Source of the DNA: Ecdyonurus torrentis
Taxonomy: Eukaryota > Arthropoda > Insecta > Ephemeroptera > Heptageniidae
Direction of reading: 5' to 3'
DNA length: 64,000 nucleotides
NCBI GenBank assembly: GCA_949318235.1
Contig: OX439128.1
Span: 57,125,009-57,189,008 of the forward strand
The position numbers were made by a program, and so were the translations under genes. The notes beneath the pieces were generated by a model, which was not told where the DNA came from, searched no databases, and saw only the letters and a list, made by a program, of their open reading frames with translations. Each line of letters starts with the position of its first letter. Position 1 is the first letter of the stretch. Positions 39,201-51,983 of the stretch are shown piece after piece.

Positions 39201-42150
39201 ATGAAACAAAGTTTCTATTTCAAGAACCAAATGTTATTGAATGATAAAAATCATACTTTTTACACGATTAAAACTAGTTTTGATGATTTCTCAAAAACTA
39301 AGAATTTTACAGACTTTAAATTTTATTCAAAACATAGTTTTTTTACTTCTCTACAAAAAAGATGTCTTGAACTTTTTTGCTCCGACGCATACTTTTTGGG
39401 TTATTGACAATTTTAGTTTTCACTCATCATGTAGCCAAACCAAGTCATGAAACAAAGTTTCTATTTGAAGAACCAAATGTTATTGAATGATAAAAATCAT
39501 ACTTTTTACACGATTAAAACTAGTTTTGATGATTTCTCAGAAACTAAGAATGCTACAGACTAACTATTTAACTCAATACATAGCTTTTTCAATTCTCTAA
39601 AAAAAGGATGTCTTAAACTTTTTTGCTCCGACGCATACTTTTTAAGTAATTGACAATTTTAGTTTTCACTCATCATGTAGCTAAACCAAGTCATGAAACA
39701 AAGTTTCTATTTGAAGAACCAAATGTTATTGAATGATAAAAATCATACTTTTTACACGATTAAAACTAGTTTTGATGATTTCTCAAAAACTAAGAATGCT
39801 ACAGACATCAAATTAAACTCAAAACATAGCTTTTTCAATTCTTTACAAAAAAGATGTCTTGAACTTTTTTGCTCCGACGCATACTTTTTAAGTAATTGAC
39901 AATTTTAGTTTTCACTCATCATGTAGCTAAACCAAGTCATGAAACAAAGTTTCTATTTGAAGAACCAAATGTTATTGAATGATAAAAATCATACTTTTTA
40001 CACGATTAAAATTAGTTTTGATGATTTCTCAGAAACTAAGAATGCTACAGACATCAAATTAAACTCAAAACATAGCTTTTTTATTTCTCTACAAAAAATA
40101 TGTCTTGAACTTTTTTTCTCTGACGCATTCTTTTTGGGTTATTGACAATTTTAGTTTTCACTCATCATGTAGCCAAACCAAGTCATGAAACAAAGTTTCT
40201 ATTTCAAAAAACAAATGTTATTGAATGATCAAAATCATACTTTTTACACGATTAAAATTAGTTTTGATGGTTTCTCAGAAACTAAGAATGCTACAGACAT
40301 CAAATTAAACTTAAAACATAGCTTTTTCAATTCTCTACAAAAAATATGTCTTGAACTTTTTTGCTCCGACGCATACTTTTTTGGTTATTGACAATTTTAG
40401 TTTTCACTCATCATGTAGCCAAACCAAGTCATGAAACAAAGTTTCTATTTCAAGAACCAAATGTTATTGAATGATAAAAATCATACTTTTTACACGATTA
40501 AAACTAGTTTTGATGATTTCTCAAAAACTAAGAATGCTACAGACTTTAAATTTTATTCAAAACATAGTTTTTTTACTTCTCTACAAAAAAAATGACTTGC
40601 ACTTTTTTGCTCCGACGCATACTTTTTGGGTTATTGACAATTTTAGTTTTCACTCATCATGTAGCCAAACCAAGTCATGAAACAAAGTTTCTATTTGAAG
40701 AACCAAATGTTATTGAATGATAAAAATCATACTTTTTACACGATTAAAACTAGTTTTGATGATTTCTCAGAAACTAAGAATGCTACAGACTAACTATTTA
40801 ACTCAATACATAGCTTTTTCAATTCTCTAAAAAAAGGATGTCCTAAACTTTTTTGCTCCGACGCATACTTTTTAAGTAATTGACAATTTTAGTTTTCACT
40901 CATCATGTAGCTAAACCAAGTCATTAAACAAAGTTTCTATTTGAAGAACCAAATGTTATTGAATGATAAAAATCATACTTTTTACACGATTAAAATTAGT
41001 TTTGATGATTTCTCAGAAACTAAGAATGCTACAGACATCAAATTAAACTCAAAACATAGCTTTTTTATTTCTCTACAAAAAATATGTCTTGAACTTTTTT
41101 TCTCTGACGCATTCTTTTTGGGTTATTGACAATTTTAGTTTTCACTCATCATGTAGCCAAACCAAGTCATGAAACAAAGTTTCTATTTCAAAAAACAAAT
41201 GTTATTGAATGATCAAAATCATACTTTTTACACGATTAAAATTAGTTTTGATGGTTTCTCAGAAACTAAGAATGCTACAGACATCAAATTAAACTTAAAA
41301 CATAGCTTTTTCAATTCTCTACAAAAAATATGTCTTGAACTTTTTTGCTCCGACGCATACTTTTTTGGTTATTGACAATTTTAGTTTTCACTCATCATGT
41401 AGCCAAACCAAGTCATGAAACAAAGTTTCTATTTCAAGAACCAAATGTTATTGAATGATAAAAATCATACTTTTTACACGATTAAAACTAGTTTTGATGA
41501 TTTCTCAGAAACTAAGAATGCTACAGACTAACTATTTAATTTAAAACATAGCTTTTTCAATTCTCTACAAAAGAGATGACAAACTTTTTTGCTCCGACGC
41601 ATACTTGTTAGGTAATTGACAATTTTAGTTTTCACTCATCATGTAGCCAAACCAAGTCATGAAACAAAGTTTCTATTTGAAGAACCAAATGTTATTGAAT
41701 GATAAAAATCATACTTTTTACAAGATTAAAACTAGTTTTGATGATTTCTCAAAAATTAAGAATGCTACAGACTTACTATTTAACTTAAAACATAGCTTTT
41801 TCAATTCTCTACAAAAAAGATGTCTTGAACTTTTTTGCTCCGACTCATACTTTTTGGGTTATTGACAATTTTAGTTTTCACTCATCATGTAGCCAAACCA
41901 AGTCATGAAACAAAGTTTCTATTTCAAGAAACAAATGTTATTGAATGATCAAAATCATACTTTTTACACGATTAAAATTAGTTTTGATGGTTTCTCAGAA
42001 ACTAAGAATGCTACAGACATCAAATTAAACTCAAAACATAGCTTTTTCAATTCTCTACAAAAAATATGTCTTGAACTTTTTTGCTCCGACGCATACTTTT
42101 TAAGTAATTGACAATTTTAGTTTTCACTCATCATGTAGCCAAACCAAGTC
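39201..42150 (+). repeat. 13-monomer HOR, copy 2, one unit shorter (2950 bp)
   Basis: It matches copy 1 except that units equivalent to 37727 and 37973 are fused into one hybrid at 40923, which removes exactly one monomer. A further change, gatgtcctaaac for gatgtcttaaac, is at about 40840 and is shared with copy 3. Confidence 0.9.
40923..41168 (+). repeat. hybrid monomer from one-unit deletion
   Basis: The left part is the ATT-for-ATG type seen at 37727 and 43873. The right part, from tttatttctc through tttctctgacgcattc, is the type seen at 37973 and 44119. Those two types are adjacent in the sister copies, so this unit is the product of an in-register exchange that kept the 246-bp length. 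Confidence 0.88.
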
Positions 42151-45100
42151 ATGAAACAAAGTTTCTATTTCAAGAACCAAATGTTATTGAATGATAAAAA
42201 TCATACTTTTTACACGATTAAAACTAGTTTTGATGATTTCTCAAAAACTAAGAATTTTACAGACTTTAAATTTTATTCAAAACATAGTTTTTTTACTTCT
42301 CTACAAAAAAGATGTCTTGAACTTTTTTGCTCCGACGCATACTTTTTGGGTTATTGACAATTTTAGTTTTCACTCATCATGTAGCCAAACCAAGTCATGA
42401 AACAAAGTTTCTATTTGAAGAACCAAATGTTATTGAATGATAAAAATCATACTTTTTACACGATTAAAACTAGTTTTGATGATTTCTCAGAAACTAAGAA
42501 TGCTACAGACTAACTATTTAACTCAATACATAGCTTTTTCAATTCTCTAAAAAAAGGATGTCTTAAACTTTTTTGCTCCGACGCATACTTTTTAAGTAAT
42601 TGACAATTTTAGTTTTCACTCATCATGTAGCTAAACCAAGTCATGAAACAAAGTTTCTATTTGAAGAACCAAATGTTATTGAATGATAAAAATCATACTT
42701 TTTACACGATTAAAACTAGTTTTGATGATTTCTCAAAAACTAAGAATGCTACAGACATCAAATTAAACTCAAAACATAGCTTTTTCAATTCTTTACAAAA
42801 AAGATGTCTTGAACTTTTTTGCTCCGACGCATACTTTTTAAGTAATTGACAATTTTAGTTTTCACTCATCATGTAGCTAAACCAAGTCATGAAACAAAGT
42901 TTCTATTTGAAGAACCAAATGTTATTGAATGATAAAAATCATACTTTTTACACGATTAAAATTAGTTTTGATGATTTCTCAGAAACTAAGAATGCTACAG
43001 ACATCAAATTAAACTCAAAACATAGCTTTTTTATTTCTCTACAAAAAATATGTCTTGAACTTTTTTTCTCTGACGCATTCTTTTTGGGTTATTGACAATT
43101 TTAGTTTTCACTCATCATGTAGCCAAACCAAGTCATGAAACAAAGTTTCTATTTCAAAAAACAAATGTTATTGAATGATCAAAATCATACTTTTTACACG
43201 ATTAAAATTAGTTTTGATGGTTTCTCAGAAACTAAGAATGCTACAGACATCAAATTAAACTTAAAACATAGCTTTTTCAATTCTCTACAAAAAATATGTC
43301 TTGAACTTTTTTGCTCCGACGCATACTTTTTTGGTTATTGACAATTTTAGTTTTCACTCATCATGTAGCCAAACCAAGTCATGAAACAAAGTTTCTATTT
43401 CAAGAACCAAATGTTATTGAATGATAAAAATCATACTTTTTACACGATTAAAACTAGTTTTGATGATTTCTCAAAAACTAAGAATGCTACAGACTTTAAA
43501 TTTTATTCAAAACATAGTTTTTTTACTTCTCTACAAAAAAAATGACTTGCACTTTTTTGCTCCGACGCATACTTTTTGGGTTATTGACAATTTTAGTTTT
43601 CACTCATCATGTAGCCAAACCAAGTCATGAAACAAAGTTTCTATTTGAAGAACCAAATGTTATTGAATGATAAAAATCATACTTTTTACACGATTAAAAC
43701 TAGTTTTGATGATTTCTCAGAAACTAAGAATGCTACAGACTAACTATTTAACTCAATACATAGCTTTTTCAATTCTCTAAAAAAAGGATGTCCTAAACTT
43801 TTTTGCTCCGACGCATACTTTTTAAGTAATTGACAATTTTAGTTTTCACTCATCATGTAGCTAAACCAAGTCATTAAACAAAGTTTCTATTTGAAGAACC
43901 AAATGTTATTGAATGATAAAAATCATACTTTTTACACGATTAAAATTAGTTTTGATGATTTCTCAGAAACTAAGAATGCTACAGACATCAAATTAAACTC
44001 AAAACATAGCTTTTTTAATTCTTTACAAAAAAGATGTCTTGAAATTTTTTGCTCCGACGCATACTTTTTAAGTAATTGACAATTTTAGTTTTCACTCATC
44101 ATGTAGCTAAACCAAGTCATGAAACAAAGTTTCTATTTGAAGAACCAAATGTTATTGAATGATAAAAATCATACTTTTTACACGATTAAAATTAGTTTTG
44201 ATGATTTCTCAGAAACTAAGAATGCTACAGACATCAAATTAAACTCAAAACATAGCTTTTTTATTTCTCTACAAAAAATATGTCTTGAACTTTTTTTCTC
44301 TGACGCATTCTTTTTGGGTTATTGACAATTTTAGTTTTCACTCATCATGTAGCCAAACCAAGTCATGAAACAAAGTTTCTATTTCAAAAAACAAATGTTA
44401 TTGAATGATCAAAATCATACTTTTTACACGATTAAAATTAGTTTTGATGGTTTCTCAGAAACTAAGAATGCTACAGACATTAAATTAAACTTAAAACATA
44501 GCTTTTTCAATTCTCTACAAAAAATATGTCTTGAACTTTTTTGCTCCGACGCATACTTTTTTGGTTATTGACAATTTTAGTTTTCACTCATCATGTAGCC
44601 AAACCAAGTCATGAAACAAAGTTTCTATTTCAAGAACCAAATGTTATTGAATGATAAAAATCATACTTTTTACACGATTAAAACTAGTTTTGATGATTTC
44701 TCAGAAACTAAGAATGCTACAGACTAACTATTTAATTTAAAACATAGCTTTTTCAATTCTCTACAAAAGAGATGACAAACTTTTTTGCTCCGACGCATAC
44801 TTGTTAGGTAATTGACAATTTTAGTTTTCACTCATCATGTAGCCAAACCAAGTCATGAAACAAAGTTTCTATTTGAAGAACCAAATGTTATTGAATGATA
44901 AAAATCATACTTTTTACAAGATTAAAACTAGTTTTGATGATTTCTCAAAAATTAAGAATGCTACAGACTTACTATTTAACTTAAAACATAGCTTTTTCAA
45001 TTCTCTACAAAAAAGATGTCTTGAACTTTTTTGCTCCGACTCATACTTTTTGGGTTATTGACAATTTTAGTTTTCACTCATCATGTAGCCAAACCAAGTC
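42151..45100 (+). repeat. 13-monomer HOR, copy 3 (last unit replaced)
   Basis: The unit order of copy 1 is kept, including both units that are fused in copy 2 (43873 and 44119). At 45101 the expected Q-type is replaced by a Phe-Tyr variant with the Ser-Asn ending. It shares gatgtcctaaac (about 43790) with copy 2. Confidence 0.88.
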
Positions 45101-45592
45101 ATGAAACAAAGTTTCTATTTCAAGAACCAAATGTTATTGAATGATAAAAATCATACTTTTTACACGATTAAAACTAGTTTTGATGATTTCTCAAAAACTA
45201 AGAATGCTACAGACTTTAAATTTTATTCAAAACATAGTTTTTTTACTTCTCTACAAAAAAGATGTCTTGAACTTTTTTGCTCCGACGCATACTTTTTAAG
45301 TAATTGACAATTTTAGTTTTCACTCATCATGTAGCTAAACCAAGTCATGAAACAAAGTTTCTATTTCAAGAAACAAATGTTATTGAATGATCAAAATCAT
45401 ACTTTTTACACGATTAAAATTAGTTTTGATGGTTTCTCAGAAACTAAGAATGCTACAGACATCAATTTAAACTCAAAACATAGCTTTTTCAATTCTCTAC
45501 AAAAAATATGTCTTGAACTTTTTTGCTCCGACGCATACTTTTTAAGTAATTGACAATTTTAGTTTTCACTCATCATGTAGCCAAACCAAGTC
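44365..45592 (+). repeat. 5-monomer duplication, copy 1 (1228 bp)
   Basis: The units are Q-type with acattaaattaaac, a 244-bp unit with cttgttagg, an aaaaattaag unit, a Phe-Tyr unit and a Q-type with catcaatttaaac. The segment overlaps the end of the third 13-mer copy. Confidence 0.88.
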
Positions 45593-46820
45593 ATGAAACA
45601 AAGTTTCTATTTCAAAAAACAAATGTTATTGAATGATCAAAATCATACTTTTTACACGATTAAAATTAGTTTTGATGGTTTCTCAGAAACTAAGAATGCT
45701 ACAGACATTAAATTAAACTTAAAACATAGCTTTTTCAATTCTCTACAAAAAATATGTCTTGAACTTTTTTGCTCCGACGCATACTTTTTTGGTTATTGAC
45801 AATTTTAGTTTTCACTCATCATGTAGCCAAACCAAGTCATGAAACAAAGTTTCTATTTCAAGAACCAAATGTTATTGAATGATAAAAATCATACTTTTTA
45901 CACGATTAAAACTAGTTTTGATGATTTCTCAGAAACTAAGAATGCTACAGACTAACTATTTAATTTAAAACATAGCTTTTTCAATTCTCTACAAAAGAGA
46001 TGACAAACTTTTTTGCTCCGACGCATACTTGTTAGGTAATTGACAATTTTAGTTTTCACTCATCATGTAGCCAAACCAAGTCATGAAACAAAGTTTCTAT
46101 TTGAAGAACCAAATGTTATTGAATGATAAAAATCATACTTTTTACAAGATTAAAACTAGTTTTGATGATTTCTCAAAAATTAAGAATGCTACAGACTTAC
46201 TATTTAACTTAAAACATAGCTTTTTCAATTCTCTACAAAAAAGATGTCTTGAACTTTTTTGCTCCGACTCATACTTTTTGGGTTATTGACAATTTTAGTT
46301 TTCACTCATCATGTAGCCAAACCAAGTCATGAAACAAAGTTTCTATTTCAAGAACCAAATGTTATTGAATGATAAAAATCATACTTTTTACACGATTAAA
46401 ACTAGTTTTGATGATTTCTCAAAAACTAAGAATGCTACAGACTTTAAATTTTATTCAAAACATAGTTTTTTTACTTCTCTACAAAAAAGATGTCTTGAAC
46501 TTTTTTGCTCCGACGCATACTTTTTAAGTAATTGACAATTTTAGTTTTCACTCATCATGTAGCTAAACCAAGTCATGAAACAAAGTTTCTATTTCAAGAA
46601 ACAAATGTTATTGAATGATCAAAATCATACTTTTTACACGATTAAAATTAGTTTTGATGGTTTCTCAGAAACTAAGAATGCTACAGACATCAATTTAAAC
46701 TCAAAACATAGCTTTTTCAATTCTCTACAAAAAATATGTCTTGAACTTTTTTGCTCCGACGCATACTTTTTAAGTAATTGACAATTTTAGTTTTCACTCA
46801 TCATGTAGCCAAACCAAGTC
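45593..46820 (+). repeat. 5-monomer duplication, copy 2 (1228 bp)
   Basis: This copy repeats 44365-45592 at an offset of 1228 bp with the same private changes acattaaattaaac and catcaatttaaac. The series then moves to the next segment at 46821. Confidence 0.88.
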
Positions 46821-48294
46821 ATGAAACAAAGTTTCTATTTCAAGAACCAAATGTTATTGAATGATAAAAATCATACTTTTTACACGATTAAAACTAGTTT
46901 TGATGATTTCTCAAAAACTAAGAATGCTACAGACTTTAAATTTTATTCAAAACATAGTTTTTTTACTTCTCTACAAAAAAGATGTCTTGAACTTTTTTGC
47001 TCCGACGCATACTTTTTGGGTTATTGACAATTTTAGTTTTCACTCATCATGTAGCCAAACCAAGTCATGAAACAAAGTTTCTATTTGAAGAACCAAATGT
47101 TATTGAATGATAAAAATCATACTTTTTACACGATTAAAACTAGTTTTGATGATTTCTCAGAAACTAAGAATGCTACAGACTAACTATTTAACTCAATACA
47201 TAGCTTTTTCAATTCTCTAAAAAAAGGATGTCTTAAACTTTTTTGCTCCGACGCATACTTTTTAAGTAATTGACAATTTTAGTTTTCACTCATCATGTAG
47301 CTAAACCAAGTCATGAAACAAAGTTTCTATTTGAAGAACCAAATGTTATTGAATGATAAAAATCATACTTTTTACACGATTAAAACTAGTTTTGATGATT
47401 TCTCAAAAACTAAGAATGCTACAGACATCAAATTAAACTCAAAACATAGCTTTTTCAATTCTTTACAAAAAAGATGTCTTGAACGTTTTTGCTCCGACGC
47501 ATACTTTTTAAGTAATTGACAATTTTAGTTTTCACTCATCATGTAGCTAAACCAAGTCATGAAACAAAGTTTCTATTTGAAGAACCAAATGTTATTGAAT
47601 GATAAAAATCATACTTTTTACACGATTAAAATTAGTTTTGATGATTTCTCAAAAACTAAGAATGCTACAGACATCAAATTAAACTTAAAACATAGCTTTT
47701 TCAATTCTCTACAAAAAATATGTCTTGAACTTTTTTGCTCCGACGCATACTTTTTTGGTTATTGACAATTTTAGTTTTCACTCATCATGTAGCCAAACCA
47801 AGTCATGAAACAAAGTTTCTATTTCAAGAACCAAATGTTATTGAATGATAAAAATCATACTTTTTACACGATTAAAACTAGTTTTGATGATTTCTCAGAA
47901 ACTAAGAATGCTACAGACTAACTATTTAATTTAAAACATAGCTTTTTCAATTCTCTACAAAAGAGATGACAAACTTTTTTGCTCCGACGCATACTTTTTA
48001 GGTAATTGACAATTTTAGTTTTCACTCATCATGTAGCCAAACCAAGTCATGAAACAAAGTTTCTATTTGAAGAACCAAATGTTATTGAATGATAAAAATC
48101 ATACTTTTTACAAGATTAAAACTAGTTTTGATGATTTCTCAAAAATTAAGAATGCTACAGACTTACTATTTAACTTAAAACATAGCTTTTTCAATTCTCT
48201 ACAAAAAAGATGTCTTGAACTTTTTTGCTCCGACTCATACTTTTTGGGTTATTGACAATTTTAGTTTTCACTCATCATGTAGCCAAACCAAGTC
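46821..48294 (+). repeat. six-unit transition segment
   Basis: The units are a Phe-Tyr variant, S-type, a Thr variant with cttgaacg (47313), a hybrid (47559), a 244-bp unit (47805) and an aaaaattaag unit (48049). The hybrid begins like the tatttgaag Ile variant and ends like the Q-type with acttaaaac and cttttttggtt. It is consistent with a one-unit deletion between neighbours of the kind seen at 42889 and 43135. Confidence 0.82.
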
Positions 48295-50753
48295 ATGAAA
48301 CAAAGTTTCTATTTCAAGAACCAAATGTTATTGAATGATAAAAATCATACTTTTTACACGATTAAAACTAGTTTTGATGATTTCTCAAAAACTAAGAATG
48401 CTACAGACTTTAAATTTTATTCAAAACATAGTTTTTTTACTTCTCTACAAAAAAGATGTCTTGAACTTTTTTGCTCCGACGCATACTTTTTGGGTTATTG
48501 ACATTTTTAGTTTTCACTCATCATGTAGCCAAACCAAGTCATGAAACAAAGTTTCTATTTGTAGAACCAAATGTTATTGAATGATAAAAATCATACTTTT
48601 TACACGATTAAAACTAGTTTTGATGATTTCTCAGAAACTAAGAATGCTACAGACTAACTATTTAATCAATACATAGCTTTTTCAATTCTCTAAAAAAAGG
48701 ATGTCTTAAACTTTTTTGCTCCGACGCATACTTTTTAAGTAATTGACAATTTTAGTTTTCACTCATCATGTAGCTAAACCAAGTCATGAAACAAAGTTTC
48801 TATTTGAAGAACCAAATGTTATTGAATGATAAAAATCATACTTTTTACACGATTAAAATTAGTTTTGATGATTTCTCAGAAACTAAGAATGCTACAGACA
48901 TCAAATTAAACTCAAAACATAGCTTTTTCAATTCTTTACAAAAAAGATGTCTTGAACTTTTTTGCTCCGACGCATACTTTTTAAGTAATTGACAATTTTA
49001 GTTTTCACTCATCATGTAGCTAAACCAAGTCATGAAACAAAGTTTCTATTTGAAGAACCAAATGTTATTGAATGATAAAAATCATACTTTTTACACGATT
49101 AAAATTAGTTTTGATAATTTCTCAGAAACTAAGTATGCTACAGACATCAAATTAAACTCAATACATAGCTTTTTTAATTCTCTACAAAAATTATGTCTTG
49201 AACTTTTTTGCTCCGACTCATACTTTTTGGGTTATTGACAATTTTAGTTTTCACTCATCATGTAGCCAAACCAAGTCATGAAACAAAGTTTCTATTTCAA
49301 GAACCAAATGTTATTGAATGATAAAAATCATACTTTTTACACGATTAAAACTAGTTTTGATGATTTCTCAGAAACTAAGAATGCTACAGACTAACTATTT
49401 AACTCAATACATAGCTTTTTCAATTCTCTAAAAAAAGGATGTCTTAAACTTTTTTGCTCCGACGCATACTTTTTAAGTAATTGACAATTTTAGTTTTCAC
49501 TCATCATGTAGCTAAACCAAGTCATGAAACAAAGTTTCTATTTGAAGAACCAAATGTTATTGAATGATGAAAATCATAATTTTTACACGATTAAAACTAG
49601 TTTTGATGATTTCTTTAAAACTAAGAATGCTGCAGACTTCAAATTCAATTCAAAACATAGTTTTTTTACTTCTCTACAAAAAAGATGTCTTGAACTTTTT
49701 TGCTCCGACGCATACTTTTTGGGTTATTGACAATTTTAGTTTTCACTTATCATGTAGCCAAACCAAGTCATGAAACAAAGTTTCTATTTGAAGAACCAAA
49801 TGTTATTGAATGATAAAAATCATACTTTTTACACGATTAAAACTAGTTTTGATGATTTCTCAGAAACTAAGAATGCTACAGACTAACTATTTAACTCAAT
49901 ACATAGCTTTTTCAATTCTCTAAAAAAAGGATGTCTTAAACTTTTTTGCTCCGACGCATACTTTTTAAGTAATTGACAATTTTAGTTTTCACTCATCATG
50001 TAGCTAAACCAAGTCATGAAACAAAGTTTCTATTTGAAGAACCAAATGTTATTGAATGAAAAAAATCATACTTTTTACACGATTAAAACTAGTTTTGATG
50101 ATTTCTCAAAAACTAAGAATGCTACAGACATCAAATTAAACTCAAAACATAGCTTTTTCAATTCTTTACAAAAAAGATGTCTTGAACTTTTTTGCTCCGA
50201 CGCATACTTTTTAAGTAATTGACAATTTTAGTTTTCACTCATCATGTAGCTAAACCAAGTCATGAAACAAAGTTTCTATTTGAAGAACCAAATGTTATTG
50301 AATGATAAAAATTATACTTTTTACACGATTAAAATTAGTTTTGATGATTTCTCAGAAACTAAGAATGCTACAGACATCAAATTAAACTTAATACATAGCT
50401 TTTTTATTTCTCTACAAAAAATATGTCTTGAACTTTTTTTCTCTTACGCATTCTTTTTGGGTTATTGACAATTTTAGTTTTCACTCATCATGTAGCCAAA
50501 CCAAGTCATGAAACAAAGTTTCTATTTCAAAAAACAAATGTTATTGAATGATCAAAATCATACTTTTTACACGATTAAAATTAGTTTTGATGGTTTCTCA
50601 GAAACTAAGAATGCTACAGACATTAAATTAAACTTAAAACATAGCTTTTTCAATTCTCTACAAAAAATATGTCTTGAACTTTTTTGCTCCGACGCATACT
50701 TTTTGGGTTATTGACAATTTTAGTTTTCACTCATCATGTAGCCAAACCAAGTC

Positions 50754-50999
50754 ATGAAACAAAGTTTCTATTTCAAGAACCAAATGTTATTGAATGATAA
50801 AAATCATACTTTTTACACGATTAAAACTAGTTTTGATGATTTCTCAGAAACTAAGAATGCTACAGACTAACTATTTAATTTAAAACATAGCTTTTTCAAT
50901 TCTCTACAAAAAAGATGTCTTGAACTTTTTTGCTCCGACTCATACTTTTTGGGTTATTGACAATTTTAGTTTTCACTCATCATGTAGCCAAACCAAGTC
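50754..50999 (+). repeat. hybrid monomer from one-unit deletion
   Basis: The left part carries taatttaaaac, as in the 244-bp unit at 54443. The right part has the intact caaaaaagatgtcttg and the ctcatac ending, as in the neighbour at 54687. The exchange removed one monomer and restored the 246-bp length. Confidence 0.85.
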
Positions 51000-51245
51000 A
51001 TGAAACAAAGTTTCTATTTCAAGAACCAAATGTTATTGAATGATAAGAATCATACTTTTTACACGATTAAAACTAGTTTTGATGATTTCTCAAAAACTAA
51101 GAATGCTACAGACTTTAAATTTTATTCAAAACATAGTTTTTTTACTTCTCTACAAAAAAGATGTCTTGAACTTTTTTGCTCCGACGCATACTTTTTAAGT
51201 AATTGACAATTTTAGTTTTCACTCATCATGTAGCTAAACCAAGTC

Positions 51246-51491
51246 ATGAAACAAAGTTTCTATTTGAAGAACCAAATGTTATTGAATGATGAAAATCATA
51301 ATTTTTACACGATTAAAACTAGTTTTGATAATTTCTTTAAAACTAAGAATGCTACTGACTTTAAATTTAACTCAAAACGTAGCTTTTTCAATTCTTTACA
51401 AAAAAGATGTCTTGAACGTTTTTGCTCCGACGCATACTTTTTGGGTTATTGACAATTTTAGTTTTCACTCATCATGTAGCCAAACCAAGTC
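51246..51491 (+). repeat. E-type/R-type hybrid monomer
   Basis: The left part is E-type (gatgaaaatcataat, ttctttaaaac). From gctactgac it is R-type (aaacgtagc, cttgaacg). In copy 2 the two types are adjacent full units at 55179 and 55425. The join removed exactly one monomer, including the tttccactc and aaaccgagtc markers. Confidence 0.9.
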
Positions 51492-51983
51492 ATGAAACAA
51501 AGTTTCTATTTCAAGAACCAAATGTTATTGAATGATTAAAATCATACTTTTTACACGATTAAAATTAGTTTTGATGATTTCTAAAAAACTAAGAATGCTA
51601 CAGACATCAAATTAAACTCAAAACATAGCTTTTTTATTTCTCTACAAAAAATATGTCTTGAACTTTTTTTCTCTGACGCATTCTTTTTGGGTTATTGACA
51701 ATTTTAGTTTTCACTCATCATGTAGCCAAACCAAGTCATGAAACAAAGTTTCTATTTCAAGAAACAAATGTTATTGAATGATCAAAATCATACTTTTTAC
51801 ACGATTAAAATTAGTTTTGATGGTTTCTCAGAAACTAAGAATGCTACAGACATCAAATTAAACTCAAAACATAGCTTTTTCAATTCTCTACAAAAAATAT
51901 GTCTTGAACTTTTTTGCTCCGACGCATACTTTTTAAGTAATTGACAATTTTAGTTTTCACTCATCATGTAGCCAAACCAAGTC

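Larger units (their letters stand above)
48295..51983 (+). repeat. 15-monomer form of the last HOR, copy 1 (3689 bp)
   Basis: It starts with the private gacatttttag unit, then an S-type with a 1-bp loss (tttaatcaatac, unit at 48541), and the aagtatgctac unit with a tatgtc run (49032). Two hybrids, at 50754 and 51246, each replace two units of copy 2. Private changes include gtagaacc at 48561 and ttgaatgaaaaaaatc at 50053. Confidence 0.88.
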
